Below, piece by piece: positions 14,465-22,837 of a stretch of DNA of 64,000 nt. The stretch is from Listeria costaricensis. GTDB lineage: Bacteria > Bacillota > Bacilli > Lactobacillales > Listeriaceae. Numbering within the stretch: the first letter of the stretch is position 1; each line of letters opens with the position of its first letter. The notes below the pieces were generated by a model, which saw only the letters and a program-made list of their open reading frames with translations, searched no databases and was not told where the DNA came from. Position numbers and translations under genes: made by a program. The stretch lies in assembly GCF_900183385.1 (NCBI RefSeq), contig NZ_FXUT01000005.1:39044-103043 (forward strand). The letters run 5' to 3'.

Positions 14465-17400
14465 TTACTTATTCTTTTTCTTGCGAGATGGTTGTTTGAA
14501 GAGATACATGCCTGCTGCACCTACTAGCACGCCAGCGATTAGATACATCCAACCCGGTGCACTATCATCACCTGTTTTTGGTAGTGGTTTTGCCTCATTT
14601 TTCAGCACACATTTTGTGATCTGCTGATCCTTGACAACCACTGTAATTTTTTCATCAGACTTGATGTAGCCTGCAGGCGCTTTTGTTTCAGTTAGTTCAT
14701 AGGTACCATCTTTTAGAGCAAAGCGAGTCGGTTCTTTCTTAGACGTGAACGTAAAGTCAGTGTCTTCGCCTTTAATGTTGATTTCGGCACCTTCCAGTTC
14801 TTCACTTGTTGCCGCGTCAGTCTTCGTGAAGTCTACGGTACCTTTTTTCAGGTCGTTTTTCACGATAAGGTCATGTTGATCATTGACTACCTGACCTTTT
14901 TCATCACGAATAATGACTTTTGTTGGCGTAACATCGACTTCATAGGTAGTTTCATTCAACCGATAATCATTGTTACCAAGAGCTGTTTCTTTCAAGGTGT
15001 ATTTGCCACAAGGGATTGCTTCAAAGTGCGCCTTACCGAAAGCATCTGTCACTTCTTTCATAGCTACATTTCCAGTCGCATCATATAATGTGAACTCATA
15101 TCCTTGTGCCGCTTTGCCGGACTCGTAGTTAGAGTCAAAACCATCAGCGTCTTGTTTGTCAAGAATTTCGACTTGTTTTTCTACATCGAAATCTTGTTTA
15201 ATTAGGTCGTTTCGGACAGTGAATTCATCATGACCAACCACTTGATTGTTGACATCTGTAATGAGAACATCTTGCTTTGTGATTGTGACCGTGAAGACTT
15301 GTTCGTTTAATTTATACACATCATCACTCACGATTGTTTCAAAGACTTTGTAAGTTCCGACTGGCAAGTCTGCACTTGTGACCTGACCTGTTTTATCCAC
15401 TTTCATGGTGTCCACAAGTTCGTCTTTTTCATTCAATACTTCAAAGGTTGTACCTTCGGCTAATTGACCTCGTTCATAACGATAATTGAATGCGCCTTTT
15501 TGAACATCAAAGACTTCCATTTCTTTGTTTAACGTGAAATGATTTTTATACAGATCATTCTCAACGATCGCTGTACCATCTTTAGAGATGACTTTGCCTT
15601 GATCGTCTAAAATGGTCACACCGGATTTCCGAATTTTGACCGTGTAAATCATTGGATCAACCACTAAGCGATCATCATCAGCTGACATGGTTTCTTGGAA
15701 GGTGTAGTCACCAACTGGAAGTTGTGGACTTGTGACTTGACCTGTTTCATCAATCGTCATTGTGTCAATGACTTGTCCATCTGCATTTTTCAGCTCAAAC
15801 GTTGTACCCGTTGTACGGACACCTGTTTGATCATTATATGCGTAAGAGCCTTCTTGTGCAGTAGCCACCTCATTGAATTTCATAATCGTGAAATCATCTG
15901 TATACAGATCGTTTTCGATTGGTTTTAGGTCAGCGCTTTGTTTGTCTAACGTCATGCCATCAGCATATACATAGATCGTTTGTTTGTTGGTATTGTCGTC
16001 TGCAGCGTAGGTCAATGGAATTTTATCTGTATTCTTCACATGCTGATCGGTTGTTTCGAGTTCTTGCGCATAGAAAGTCATGTTATTCGGTACTTTGACT
16101 GTACTAGAGGCAATACCATCTTTGCCTGTTTCAGAAATTGCAATTAGACTGTCTTTTGGTACAACTACTTTGTTATCAACTTTATAATCTTCTGCTGTGT
16201 AGATACCAAACGTGATGCCAGAAGTTGGCTGATAGCTTGAGTTATAAGTGCCATCTGCGTTCCAGCTGTCAACTTGTTCAGCTACTTTGACAATGTTGGT
16301 ATTCAGTTCTTGCCATGTGTTCTTGGCTTTCGCATTAGCAGAGGTTACTTCTACATCTTGTCCAGCGTAAGTTAATTCTACATGGATTTTTTTAGTTGGC
16401 AGAATGTAACCTGCAGGTGCTTTGGTTTCGATCAAATCATAACCACCGAGGTAAAGTTCATCACTTGAAGCTTTGCCTTTGCTGTCTGTTACGATATGAT
16501 CCACTGTATCGCCTTTGTGTGCACGGGTTGTGCCGTCCGGGGTTACAATGTCTTCACTAGCGATAACATCAAATTCTGCGCCTTCAAGAGCTTCTTGTGA
16601 AAAACCAAATTTGTAGAGATCGCCATATTCAGAATCGGATTTTGTGGCTGTTGTAGCAACTTCACCCGTTTTAGTGAGATTGATTTTGCCTTTTTGGGCT
16701 TTGTCTGCAAACTCAACCTTGACTACGCCATCGTCATTAATTGTGCCGTTTGAGACTGTAAATTCTACAGGGTCTTTAGACAATACGTACCCATCCGGTG
16801 CTGTTAATTCTTCAATTTGATAATGACCAGCTTTTAGATCAACTGGTACATAAACTTGTCCAGCATCATCTGTTTTGAATTCCGTGTTTCCTTCAATGCT
16901 TACATATTTATCCGTTGACAGGTCTTTGACTTTGAAGGTTGTGTTGGCTGCTGGAATGGTTTTTCCAGTCTCCTTATCGACCTTCACAATTTTTAGAATT
17001 CCAGTCAAATTGTCGTCGAAAAGGTTATAATGATATATCTTTCCTTGCTCATTGACAAAGACTTCAAAATCAGGAACTGGTAACACGCCTTCCGGTGTTT
17101 TGGATTCGTGGATCGTGTAATGACCGTAAACAACATCATTGAACTTTAGCGCGCCATTCTTATCCGTTGTTCCTGTTTGAACCACCTTTCCGTCTTTATC
17201 GATCAATTGAAATTCTGCACCTGCAAGTCCAGCAAGTTCACCACTGCCACCACTTGGAGACCAGTATTTTTGGATTTCAATGTTTCCCTTGATAACATCG
17301 TCTGATACATTCTGTGTCAACACAAGTTTGTTATCACTGTTCATTTTAAGTTCAGATGTATAGACTTTACTGTTAAGGTTGTAGCCCTGCGGTGCTTTGA

Positions 17401-18490
17401 TTTCTTGCGTTTTGATCGGGCCAATTAATAATGAAGCATCTGGTGTTGAGCCTTTACCGTTTTTGTCCAATGTCACGATTTCAGAGTGATTACTGCTGTC
17501 AGTGACTTTGTACTGTGCTCCTGCGAACGTTGACTCACCCTGATTTTTGCTACCTGTTTCAGAGTCAGTTTTAACAATGTTCACTTTGCCTTTTTGGGCT
17601 GTGAATTTAGCTGTTAGATCCTGTACCGAAATAGGGTCTTTTGCTGTACCTGCTTTCATCAAACTTTGAACAGACGAAGAATTATTAGGAGTAAATTTTA
17701 ACGCTGTTACTTCATGAATATCTGTTGGCACATTAATCTTCACAATCTTATCATAAGACGCATCTGCTACCAATTTAAAATCTTCATTAGCGCTTAGAGT
17801 AACATTACCACTATGTTTTTTCCCGTCTCTTGTTACAGCTGCTACTCCCGATGGTAGAGACAAAGTAAAATGCGCATTCGTTGAATCTGTATCTGTTATA
17901 TACCATGGTGTCTCTTGTTGACCTGTGCTTGAATTCCAGCTAGCATTTTGATTTTTATTTTCGATAGAGAATTTACCCGTTGGCATATCTAATTTATAAG
18001 CATGATCCAACAATTCTTTAACTCCCGGATCATTTGCCATTGCTGGGGAATCAAAATTACCTAGATAAAAGTTTAAAGCAACGTATGTGTCAACGTAATT
18101 TTTTTCACTAGTACCATTGTAAGGATATCCTGCCTTTAATATATTCCTAACACCAGGATCATTGTATACCGATTGTGCATAAGTGATATTTACTGGATAC
18201 GTTTTTGATGGTTCAATACAGAAAGCTGGTTCCCCATCAACTTCGATATACGCCGTACTCGTCTTATATCCACCGTACCAAGCACTCATCTCACCCGACG
18301 AGGTTCCACTTGATTTTAAATTAGGTTTATACGAACTCGTAATAGTCAAACCGTCATCAGTTTTACCGACATCATACATCCTTTTTTCTGCACCTAGTGC
18401 TAAAACAGAAGCCGAAGGAAGGAAAGCTTGGAGTATAACAAAAAAAGCCGTGCATATTGCTAACAACGGCTTAAATTTCTTTTTATACAT
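14465..18490 (-). CDS. LPXTG cell-wall adhesin with thioester-like domain and many Cna-B/SpaA repeats
   Basis: 1341 residues. Signal peptide 1-33 (basic start, long hydrophobic core). Residues 60-180 resemble a thioester adhesin domain with FCIEPS (Cys91), but the Gln expected in a TQxAIW motif is Tyr136 (DTYVALNFYLG). From about 300 on there are repeated prealbumin-like (Cna-B/SpaA) units with GAEF/GTTFE and GxYTxxETxAPxGY motifs, some likely to form isopeptide bonds. The end is LPKTG (1303), membrane segment, KKKNK tail, so sortase anchors it to the wall. It lies within the ICE and probably helps donor-recipient contact or host attachment; that role is inferred. Confidence 0.93.
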   Translation of the reverse strand: MYKKKFKPLLAICTAFFVILQAFLPSASVLALGAEKRMYDVGKTDDGLTITSSYKPNLKSSGTSSGEMSAWYGGYKTSTAYIEVDGEPAFCIEPSKTYPVNITYAQSVYNDPGVRNILKAGYPYNGTSEKNYVDTYVALNFYLGNFDSPAMANDPGVKELLDHAYKLDMPTGKFSIENKNQNASWNSSTGQQETPWYITDTDSTNAHFTLSLPSGVAAVTRDGKKHSGNVTLSANEDFKLVADASYDKIVKINVPTDIHEVTALKFTPNNSSSVQSLMKAGTAKDPISVQDLTAKFTAQKGKVNIVKTDSETGSKNQGESTFAGAQYKVTDSSNHSEIVTLDKNGKGSTPDASLLIGPIKTQEIKAPQGYNLNSKVYTSELKMNSDNKLVLTQNVSDDVIKGNIEIQKYWSPSGGSGELAGLAGAEFQLIDKDGKVVQTGTTDKNGALKFNDVVYGHYTIHESKTPEGVLPVPDFEVFVNEQGKIYHYNLFDDNLTGILKIVKVDKETGKTIPAANTTFKVKDLSTDKYVSIEGNTEFKTDDAGQVYVPVDLKAGHYQIEELTAPDGYVLSKDPVEFTVSNGTINDDGVVKVEFADKAQKGKINLTKTGEVATTATKSDSEYGDLYKFGFSQEALEGAEFDVIASEDIVTPDGTTRAHKGDTVDHIVTDSKGKASSDELYLGGYDLIETKAPAGYILPTKKIHVELTYAGQDVEVTSANAKAKNTWQELNTNIVKVAEQVDSWNADGTYNSSYQPTSGITFGIYTAEDYKVDNKVVVPKDSLIAISETGKDGIASSTVKVPNNMTFYAQELETTDQHVKNTDKIPLTYAADDNTNKQTIYVYADGMTLDKQSADLKPIENDLYTDDFTIMKFNEVATAQEGSYAYNDQTGVRTTGTTFELKNADGQVIDTMTIDETGQVTSPQLPVGDYTFQETMSADDDRLVVDPMIYTVKIRKSGVTILDDQGKVISKDGTAIVENDLYKNHFTLNKEMEVFDVQKGAFNYRYERGQLAEGTTFEVLNEKDELVDTMKVDKTGQVTSADLPVGTYKVFETIVSDDVYKLNEQVFTVTITKQDVLITDVNNQVVGHDEFTVRNDLIKQDFDVEKQVEILDKQDADGFDSNYESGKAAQGYEFTLYDATGNVAMKEVTDAFGKAHFEAIPCGKYTLKETALGNNDYRLNETTYEVDVTPTKVIIRDEKGQVVNDQHDLIVKNDLKKGTVDFTKTDAATSEELEGAEINIKGEDTDFTFTSKKEPTRFALKDGTYELTETKAPAGYIKSDEKITVVVKDQQITKCVLKNEAKPLPKTGDDSAPGWMYLIAGVLVGAAGMYLFKQPSRKKKNK

Positions 18491-18495
18491 ATTTT

Positions 18496-18558
18496 TTATA
18501 GTCTCCTCTTCAAATTAATATTAATATCAAAATTATTTGTAGGCGAGCGAATTTTCAT
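18496..18558 (-). CDS. Leader peptide (20 codons) before the adhesin
   Basis: A 20-residue frame, MKIRSPTNNFDINI and a basic end LKRRL, with the strongest ribosome binding site of the region (AGGAGGTAATTATAA-ATG). It stops five bases before the adhesin ATG and its last codons contain the adhesin's own GAGGAG. This suggests translational coupling or attenuation. Confidence 0.5.
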   Translation of the reverse strand: MKIRSPTNNFDININLKRRL

Positions 18559-18582
18559 TTATAATTACCTCCTGAAGTCAAT

Positions 18583-18613
18583 AAAAAAGAAGCAGTGTTT
18601 TTTAACTGCTTCT
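18583..18613 (-). terminator. Terminator after the Ser-rich protein gene
   Basis: Stem AGAAGCAGT/ACTGCTTCT with an eight-to-ten base loop and TTTTTT on the minus strand. It separates the Ser-rich gene from the leader peptide and adhesin. No good promoter is seen after it, so partial read-through may feed the adhesin. Confidence 0.75.
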
Positions 18614-18625
18614 CTCCATTTGTTA

Positions 18626-19741
18626 TTACCAGCCATCATAGATGTTTGTTCCGCCATCAGAATTTGGTTCTTCATAATGACTATTATTTGACGAATCATT
18701 GGAACTAGGTGAACCTCCACTAGACGAATTCGATCCTGATGAAGAACTAGAACCTGATGAACCGCTATTTGAGTTTGACGATCCATTCGATGACTTATTT
18801 GATGATGACGAACTAGAACCGCTAGAGTTTGAACCGCTAGAGTAATTATTTGAACTTGACGAGCCGCCACTTGATGAAGAGTTTGAACTCGACGATGAGC
18901 CAGAATCACTAGAATAGTAATTTGAACCACTGCTATTGCTAGTAGATGAACTGCTGTTATTATTGGATGCAGATGAATTGTCGCTGGAAGGTTGAGCTTC
19001 CTGTGTAGCTTGTTCTTGCGCCACCGCAGTTTCGCTTGCAGTGATTTTTTCGTCGATTGGCGCTAGTTTATCTGATAACTCATTTTTTGCTTTTTTTTGT
19101 TTAATAGCATCCACTGCTGTTTTTGCATCATTGTAAGTGTCGCGATCAGAGCTATCAATTTCTTTATCGGCACATAATGCATTCACTTTATCAGTAGCTG
19201 TTTTAATTTGCGCTTCTTGTTTTTTTGCTTCATCAATAGTCTTGCGTTGTTCTGTGACAAATGCTGATTTTTCTTTCTCTAAATCCGCTGCTTCTTTTTC
19301 TATAGAAGCTATATCTGCATCCACAACCAGAGCACCCTCGCCATCTAGAAGTGCCTTAGCACCATCTCGAAGTAATACCATGTCATTCGCATCTGTTAGA
19401 TCGTTTGTAAGTTGCATGAACATTTCTGCCGTTTCTTTGTCCATCTCTTGTCCATTAAATTCATTGTTTATTTTATCAGACAATGATTTCACTGTTTCAG
19501 CTGTCGTATCATCTTTAATGAATTCTTTCTTAGAATCTGTATAGAAAGCATCTGCTTTCTTTTGATAACCATTAATATCTTTTTGCATCTTTTCTACCGC
19601 AAGCTGTTCCCGTTCTTCCGCTTGTACTGTTTGATAGTGGGCAACTGAATATCCACCCCCTACTGCTAAAAGCGTCGCCGCCACCGCAGAAGTAATGATA
19701 ATTTTTGTTTTTTTTGTTAGATTGTTCTTTTTATGTTTCAT
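18626..19741 (-). CDS. Secreted or membrane-anchored protein, coiled coil plus Ser/Asn/Gly-rich tail
   Basis: 371 residues. An N-terminal signal or anchor (14-34, after KHKKNNLTKKTK) is followed by a charged helical region (40-225) and a low-complexity Ser/Asn/Gly tail (about 235-355) ending YDGW. There is no LPXTG. The tail looks like a wall-spanning stalk. It precedes the adhesin gene in the same direction, so the two are probably a surface pair. An extended -10 promoter lies at 19824. Function unknown. Confidence 0.75.
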   Translation of the reverse strand: MKHKKNNLTKKTKIIITSAVAATLLAVGGGYSVAHYQTVQAEEREQLAVEKMQKDINGYQKKADAFYTDSKKEFIKDDTTAETVKSLSDKINNEFNGQEMDKETAEMFMQLTNDLTDANDMVLLRDGAKALLDGEGALVVDADIASIEKEAADLEKEKSAFVTEQRKTIDEAKKQEAQIKTATDKVNALCADKEIDSSDRDTYNDAKTAVDAIKQKKAKNELSDKLAPIDEKITASETAVAQEQATQEAQPSSDNSSASNNNSSSSTSNSSGSNYYSSDSGSSSSSNSSSSGGSSSSNNYSSGSNSSGSSSSSSNKSSNGSSNSNSGSSGSSSSSGSNSSSGGSPSSNDSSNNSHYEEPNSDGGTNIYDGW

Positions 19742-19823
19742 ATTGCATCTCCTTTTGTTTTTATATGTATTTTTTCCTATTTTATGTCTTTTTTAACCAA
19801 AAATCCATTGATTTAATAGTTAT

Positions 19824-19832
19824 ATTATACCA
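19824..19832 (-). promoter_or_regulatory. Extended -10 promoter for the Ser-rich protein gene
   Basis: On the minus strand TGG-TATAAT, an extended -10 element; the -35 is poor. It is about 83 bases upstream of the ATG at 19741. Confidence 0.5.
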
Positions 19833-19885
19833 TAAACCAACTATTTTTGATATACTTATTTAGAATTTTATCCTTTTTGTTTGAT

Positions 19886-20086
19886 TTACGAAAAAAATTT
19901 ACTGAGTATTAATTCGCCTTTATACAAAAAGAATTGCGCAGCAAGAAAAAGCCAAATTATCCCGAAAAAACTCATGAAAAATCGCGCGGCTTTCCATAAT
20001 GGGGTTTCTTCTTCTATATAAACCAAACAGCAAAAAGCCGCAAGTACGTAAATAAATGTATAAATTGAAAAAATATATGTTATCAC
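19886..20086 (-). CDS. Small membrane protein, GTG start
   Basis: 66 residues with two hydrophobic segments and a Cys pair (AAFCCLVYIE). AAGGAG is eight bases before the GTG at 20086. A large foldable element lies directly upstream (20103-20216). Not recognised. Confidence 0.6.
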   Translation of the reverse strand: MITYIFSIYTFIYVLAAFCCLVYIEEETPLWKAARFFMSFFGIIWLFLAAQFFLYKGELILSKFFS

Positions 20087-20102
20087 AATCACTACTCCTT
20101 TT

Positions 20103-20216
20103 TTTTGCCGTGAAAGCAGAGATAGAAGGAAAAGGGGGTGAAACCTTCTAGCTCTACCCGTATATTAAAGGGAGGTTGATAATAGAGGTATTTCTACCTC
20201 CGCTTTCGCGGCAAAA
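20103..20216 (-). other. Large foldable element in the ICE; RNA leader or replication origin
   Basis: Outer arms of 15-19 bases (TTTTGCCGYGAAAGC and complement, two mismatches) enclose two further hairpins: GAGGTA-GAAA-TACCTC with a GNRA-type loop, and AGAAGG/CCTTCT. This gives a three-way junction of about 114 bases. It lies just before the ribosome binding site of 19886-20086. The arm motif TTTTGCCGC is also used beside oriT. No known RNA family is recognised. Confidence 0.5.
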
Positions 20217-20238
20217 TTTCTAAAGTTATATTTAAAAT

Positions 20239-20499
20239 TTATACCGATTGATATTCGGTTCTATAAAGTAACTTAATCTCGCAATTACCCCATGCCTCAA
20301 AATTTAGAAAAGGATAAACACCATGCTGTTCTGCACGCATCATTAATGATATGTCTGTAAATGCTATCACTGGTTTTTCTTCTCTTTTAATATCTACAAC
20401 TATCCCTTGATAATAACCGGCAGGCATTCCGCAAAAATCATCGAACACATAAACCCCCACAATATCGCCATGTTTTAATTCTTCAATATCGTTAAACAT
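20239..20499 (-). CDS. Small protein, unknown
   Basis: 86 residues, beta-rich (HGDIVGVYVFDDFCGMPAGY, GIVVDIKREEKPVIAFTD). AAAGGAG precedes the ATG. Not recognised. It lies among the early genes of the ICE operon. Confidence 0.65.
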   Translation of the reverse strand: MFNDIEELKHGDIVGVYVFDDFCGMPAGYYQGIVVDIKREEKPVIAFTDISLMMRAEQHGVYPFLNFEAWGNCEIKLLYRTEYQSV

Positions 20500-20519
20500 C
20501 TTTGTCCACTCCTTTCAAA

Positions 20520-20924
20520 TTAGATTTTCTGCAAAAGGTTCTCTGCCATGTTATAGAGCGCTTTTGTGCTTAAATAAGGTTCTTCCCCATCGGCAATGAC
20601 AACTTTTTTTACACAGTCTTTTACTTGATCGTCTACTAACACATACCTGAAAAATTCCATTTTGAGAATGAGTTTCTCATCCTTTTCTTGATAGTCATAT
20701 ACACTCCAAAAATATTTTTTCCGTTTGTACAGGTAGGCACAAGATTGATTGCGGATCAGCATTATAATCCAATCTTGATTTTTAGCGTGCGGAAAAATTA
20801 ATACATCATTTTCTCTTTCATCGTCAAATTGGATGATCATTGCATCTTTAATTGGTGAATATGGTAATTGTGCAATTCCCATACTCAATTCTTCTTTGAT
20901 AAACTTTTCTACTGTTTTGTGCAT
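20520..20924 (-). CDS. Small protein, unknown
   Basis: 134 residues from the ATG at 20924; AAAGGAG is nine bases upstream. No motif recognised; the alternating pattern suggests a mixed alpha/beta fold. Confidence 0.65.
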   Translation of the reverse strand: MHKTVEKFIKEELSMGIAQLPYSPIKDAMIIQFDDERENDVLIFPHAKNQDWIIMLIRNQSCAYLYKRKKYFWSVYDYQEKDEKLILKMEFFRYVLVDDQVKDCVKKVVIADGEEPYLSTKALYNMAENLLQKI

Positions 20925-20946
20925 TGGTATCACTCCTTTTACATTT

Positions 20947-21150
20947 TTAACTTTTCAATTCTTGCTCATTACTACTTACCAAGTCGTTATATTTCGATTC
21001 CAATTCACCCAGTTTTTGTAATTTTTTAGCTAAAGATTTACACGCCGATCCATCATTAACAGTTTCTCTGTGATACATCCAATCTTTCATTTCCATTTCA
21101 ACATCAAACACCAAGCAGTTTATTTTTCGTAATAATTCATCGTGGTTCAT
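20947..21150 (-). CDS. Small helical protein, unknown
   Basis: 67 residues, charged and helical, AGGAGG nine bases before the ATG. Not recognised. Confidence 0.65.
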   Translation of the reverse strand: MNHDELLRKINCLVFDVEMEMKDWMYHRETVNDGSACKSLAKKLQKLGELESKYNDLVSSNEQELKS

Positions 21151-21223
21151 TTTATATTTCCTCCTTATTTTTAGATATTCGTGTATAATTTAATTTGATT
21201 ACCTCTAGATAAAAGAGGACTAA

Positions 21224-21259
21224 AACGTCAGGACGTTGCAAGCCAACAATCATAAAGTA
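21224..21259 (-). pseudogene. Fragment of a second ConQ/TcpA-type gene
   Basis: On the minus strand 11 codons read YFMIVGLQRPD, exactly the motif in the ConQ of this ICE (9294-10673), but with several silent base changes. No frame continues on either side. It looks like a leftover from recombination with a related ICE. Confidence 0.65.
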
Positions 21260-21285
21260 AGAGAATACCTCTAAACGGCAACGGA

Positions 21286-21507
21286 CTAAAGCGCCCAATT
21301 GACAAACTCTTTGATCACTTCATTTCGCTCATGTACATTTAATGAACACAACCAAATTTGATCAATTTTGTTGTAGAATTCTTGAGAGTCCGCGATAAAG
21401 TCGTAGAAGCTTCTTATCGTTAAGCCAATGTCCGCTTGACGATTTTTGGCGTGCCTTTCTTTTAAATGTTCTAAAATTTGTTTTTGAGCCGGATTTAACA
21501 CGAACAT
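21286..21507 (-). CDS. Small protein, unknown
   Basis: 73 residues, helical, with a very good ribosome binding site (AAGGAGGG ten bases before the ATG). It overlaps in another frame the small membrane frame at 21362-21598. Not recognised. Confidence 0.65.
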   Translation of the reverse strand: MFVLNPAQKQILEHLKERHAKNRQADIGLTIRSFYDFIADSQEFYNKIDQIWLCSLNVHERNEVIKEFVNWAL

Positions 21508-21598
21508 TCTTTTTGAACCCTCCTTTCAAAGTTTGGAAAATAAAATAAGCAATCATGCAGATTAGCACAAATGCTGTAAAAAGAGTAGCTATGGACAT
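21362..21598 (-). CDS. Small membrane frame overlapping the next gene
   Basis: 78 residues; one membrane segment (about 3-24) then a basic tail. GAGGAAG lies upstream of the ATG at 21598. The last 146 bases overlap 21286-21507 in another frame, which is unusual; the tail may not matter, or only the N-terminal part is under selection. Confidence 0.4.
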   Translation of the reverse strand: MSIATLFTAFVLICMIAYFIFQTLKGGFKKNVRVKSGSKTNFRTFKRKARQKSSSGHWLNDKKLLRLYRGLSRILQQN

Positions 21599-21805
21599 TC
21601 CATTCACTTCCTCTGTTTTATTATGTATAAGACTTGAAAAAGTCTTCAATTACCGTCTGAACCGCATGAGTTTCCACTTAATAGAATTAAGCTTCGTGAC
21701 ACCTAACCAGTCGACCGCTGCATCTTGATAAAGGAGCAATCAGTGAACTTTCCATTTGACCGGATCAACTGCTGATTGAAGTGCTCTCCAAATTATTCGC
21801 TTGTT

Positions 21806-22258
21806 TTATAAAGCTTTTAAGAATCGGCTAAATTCAATTCGTGGTATCTTGAATTTTTTCCTGATTTGTTCATCTGACAATCTATGCTTTAAATCTCGAT
21901 ACTTACTAGCTGTAAGTTTTCGAGTTCTGCCTTCAAAATAGTCATTAAAGAATTTATATTCTCCAAAGGTTATTTTCAGATGTTTCATGATGCTTTTCTG
22001 TTTCATATTTTTGTATTTCAGATCCGCAAAGACATCATATGTACTTTTTTCCGTATATCCTATGTGCTTGAAATCTAACAACGCAACTTTCATAAACGAA
22101 ATCCCTGCTTTTTTACAACTACAGATGACTTTACTTTTCGCTGAATTGATTGCAGTTGCTAGGTTCTTTCCGATCGTTTCAATCGTTAAAGTTTTTGCTT
22201 CTACTTCGATGGGTGTGTATTTAATGTAAACACTCACTTCCCATGTATCAATCCTCAT
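21806..22258 (-). CDS. ICE early protein, unknown
   Basis: 150 residues, basic. The end (DEQIRKKFKIPRIEFSRFLKAL) could be a helix-turn-helix. It is the second gene of the ICE operon, directly after the DUF771 gene. A 155-base gap before the next gene (21651-21805) holds no frame; it has a weak hairpin. Function not recognised. Confidence 0.65.
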   Translation of the reverse strand: MRIDTWEVSVYIKYTPIEVEAKTLTIETIGKNLATAINSAKSKVICSCKKAGISFMKVALLDFKHIGYTEKSTYDVFADLKYKNMKQKSIMKHLKITFGEYKFFNDYFEGRTRKLTASKYRDLKHRLSDEQIRKKFKIPRIEFSRFLKAL

Positions 22259-22267
22259 GTTATCTCC

Positions 22268-22582
22268 TCACTTCATAATTTCCGGAAAAAATTTATCCAA
22301 AAAATCACACATCTGTTTAGCTTGAAAAAGCCATTTACTACCTTTACCAGTCGGATACTTTACAAAACCGCCATGCTTAACATCCAATATTTTTTTAAAC
22401 CTAGGTTGATAGAAGATATTTTCGACTAGCCAATCTTTGCTAGTATTAGTATGTTCAACTAATTTTTTCATATCCCACCATCTGCCGTTCAATCGTTCAT
22501 CAAGCAGATTTTCATATTCATCTTTTTTTACCAGTACATATTCCGGTGGTATTAAAACATTAACTTCAAGATGTTGAATCAA
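22268..22582 (-). CDS. DUF771 protein, possible excisionase
   Basis: 104 residues from TTG at 22582 (GAGAGGTG six bases upstream). VLIPPEYVLVKKDEYENLL followed by a short helical domain with GGFVKYPTGKGSKWLF fits DUF771, an HTH-like family in phages and ICEs. It is the first gene of the leftward operon, the place of xis in ICEBs1, so a recombination directionality factor is a fair guess. Confidence 0.75.
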   Translation of the reverse strand: MIQHLEVNVLIPPEYVLVKKDEYENLLDERLNGRWWDMKKLVEHTNTSKDWLVENIFYQPRFKKILDVKHGGFVKYPTGKGSKWLFQAKQMCDFLDKFFPEIMK

Positions 22583-22604
22583 TATATGCACCTCTCATTA
22601 TAAG

Positions 22605-22804
22605 ATATGCTAATTTACAAAGCTGAAATTGACACAAATTAAACTATATGCTAATATAAAGGTATGGCTGAACTTCATAAAAACATTACGTCGGGGGACG
22701 TTTTCTTTATGTTTGTTTGTATATTTCAGCTAAATAAATTAGCTTATGTACCAAGTATAATAAACTATATGCTATTTGTCAACAAAAATATTAGCATATA
22801 TACT
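22605..22804. promoter_or_regulatory. Divergent control region of the ICE with four repressor operators
   Basis: ATATGCTAAT-like sites lie at 22605-22614, 22646-22655, 22767-22776 (last base changed) and, inverted, 22790-22799. Two overlapping divergent promoters use the inner pair. Minus strand: TTGACA (22777-22782), 17 bases, TATACT (22754-22759). Plus strand: TTGTCA (22776-22781), 17 bases, TATACT (22799-22804). The inner operators overlap the -10 or spacer of both. The repressor gene next to it is the likely binder. Confidence 0.8.
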
Positions 22805-22837
22805 ATTTTATTTGTACATTCTGAGGATGAGAATAAA

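Noticed and set aside
14873..15928. Plus-strand frames inside the adhesin gene
   Set aside because: They are complements of the Cna-B repeats, have no ribosome binding sites, and the minus-strand protein is coherent from signal peptide to LPXTG.
18626..18960. DNA tandem repeat or recombination hot spot in the Ser-rich tail
   Set aside because: The repetition is low-complexity Ser/Asn/Gly coding without a fixed unit length.
22690..22720. ACGTC-CCCC-GACGT hairpin in the leader of the DUF771 gene as terminator
   Set aside because: Stem is only five pairs and the T-run is not directly after it.
22664..22837. N-terminal extension of the repressor (58 extra codons)
   Set aside because: It would cross both the operators and the plus-strand promoter; ATG 22838 gives the normal repressor length.
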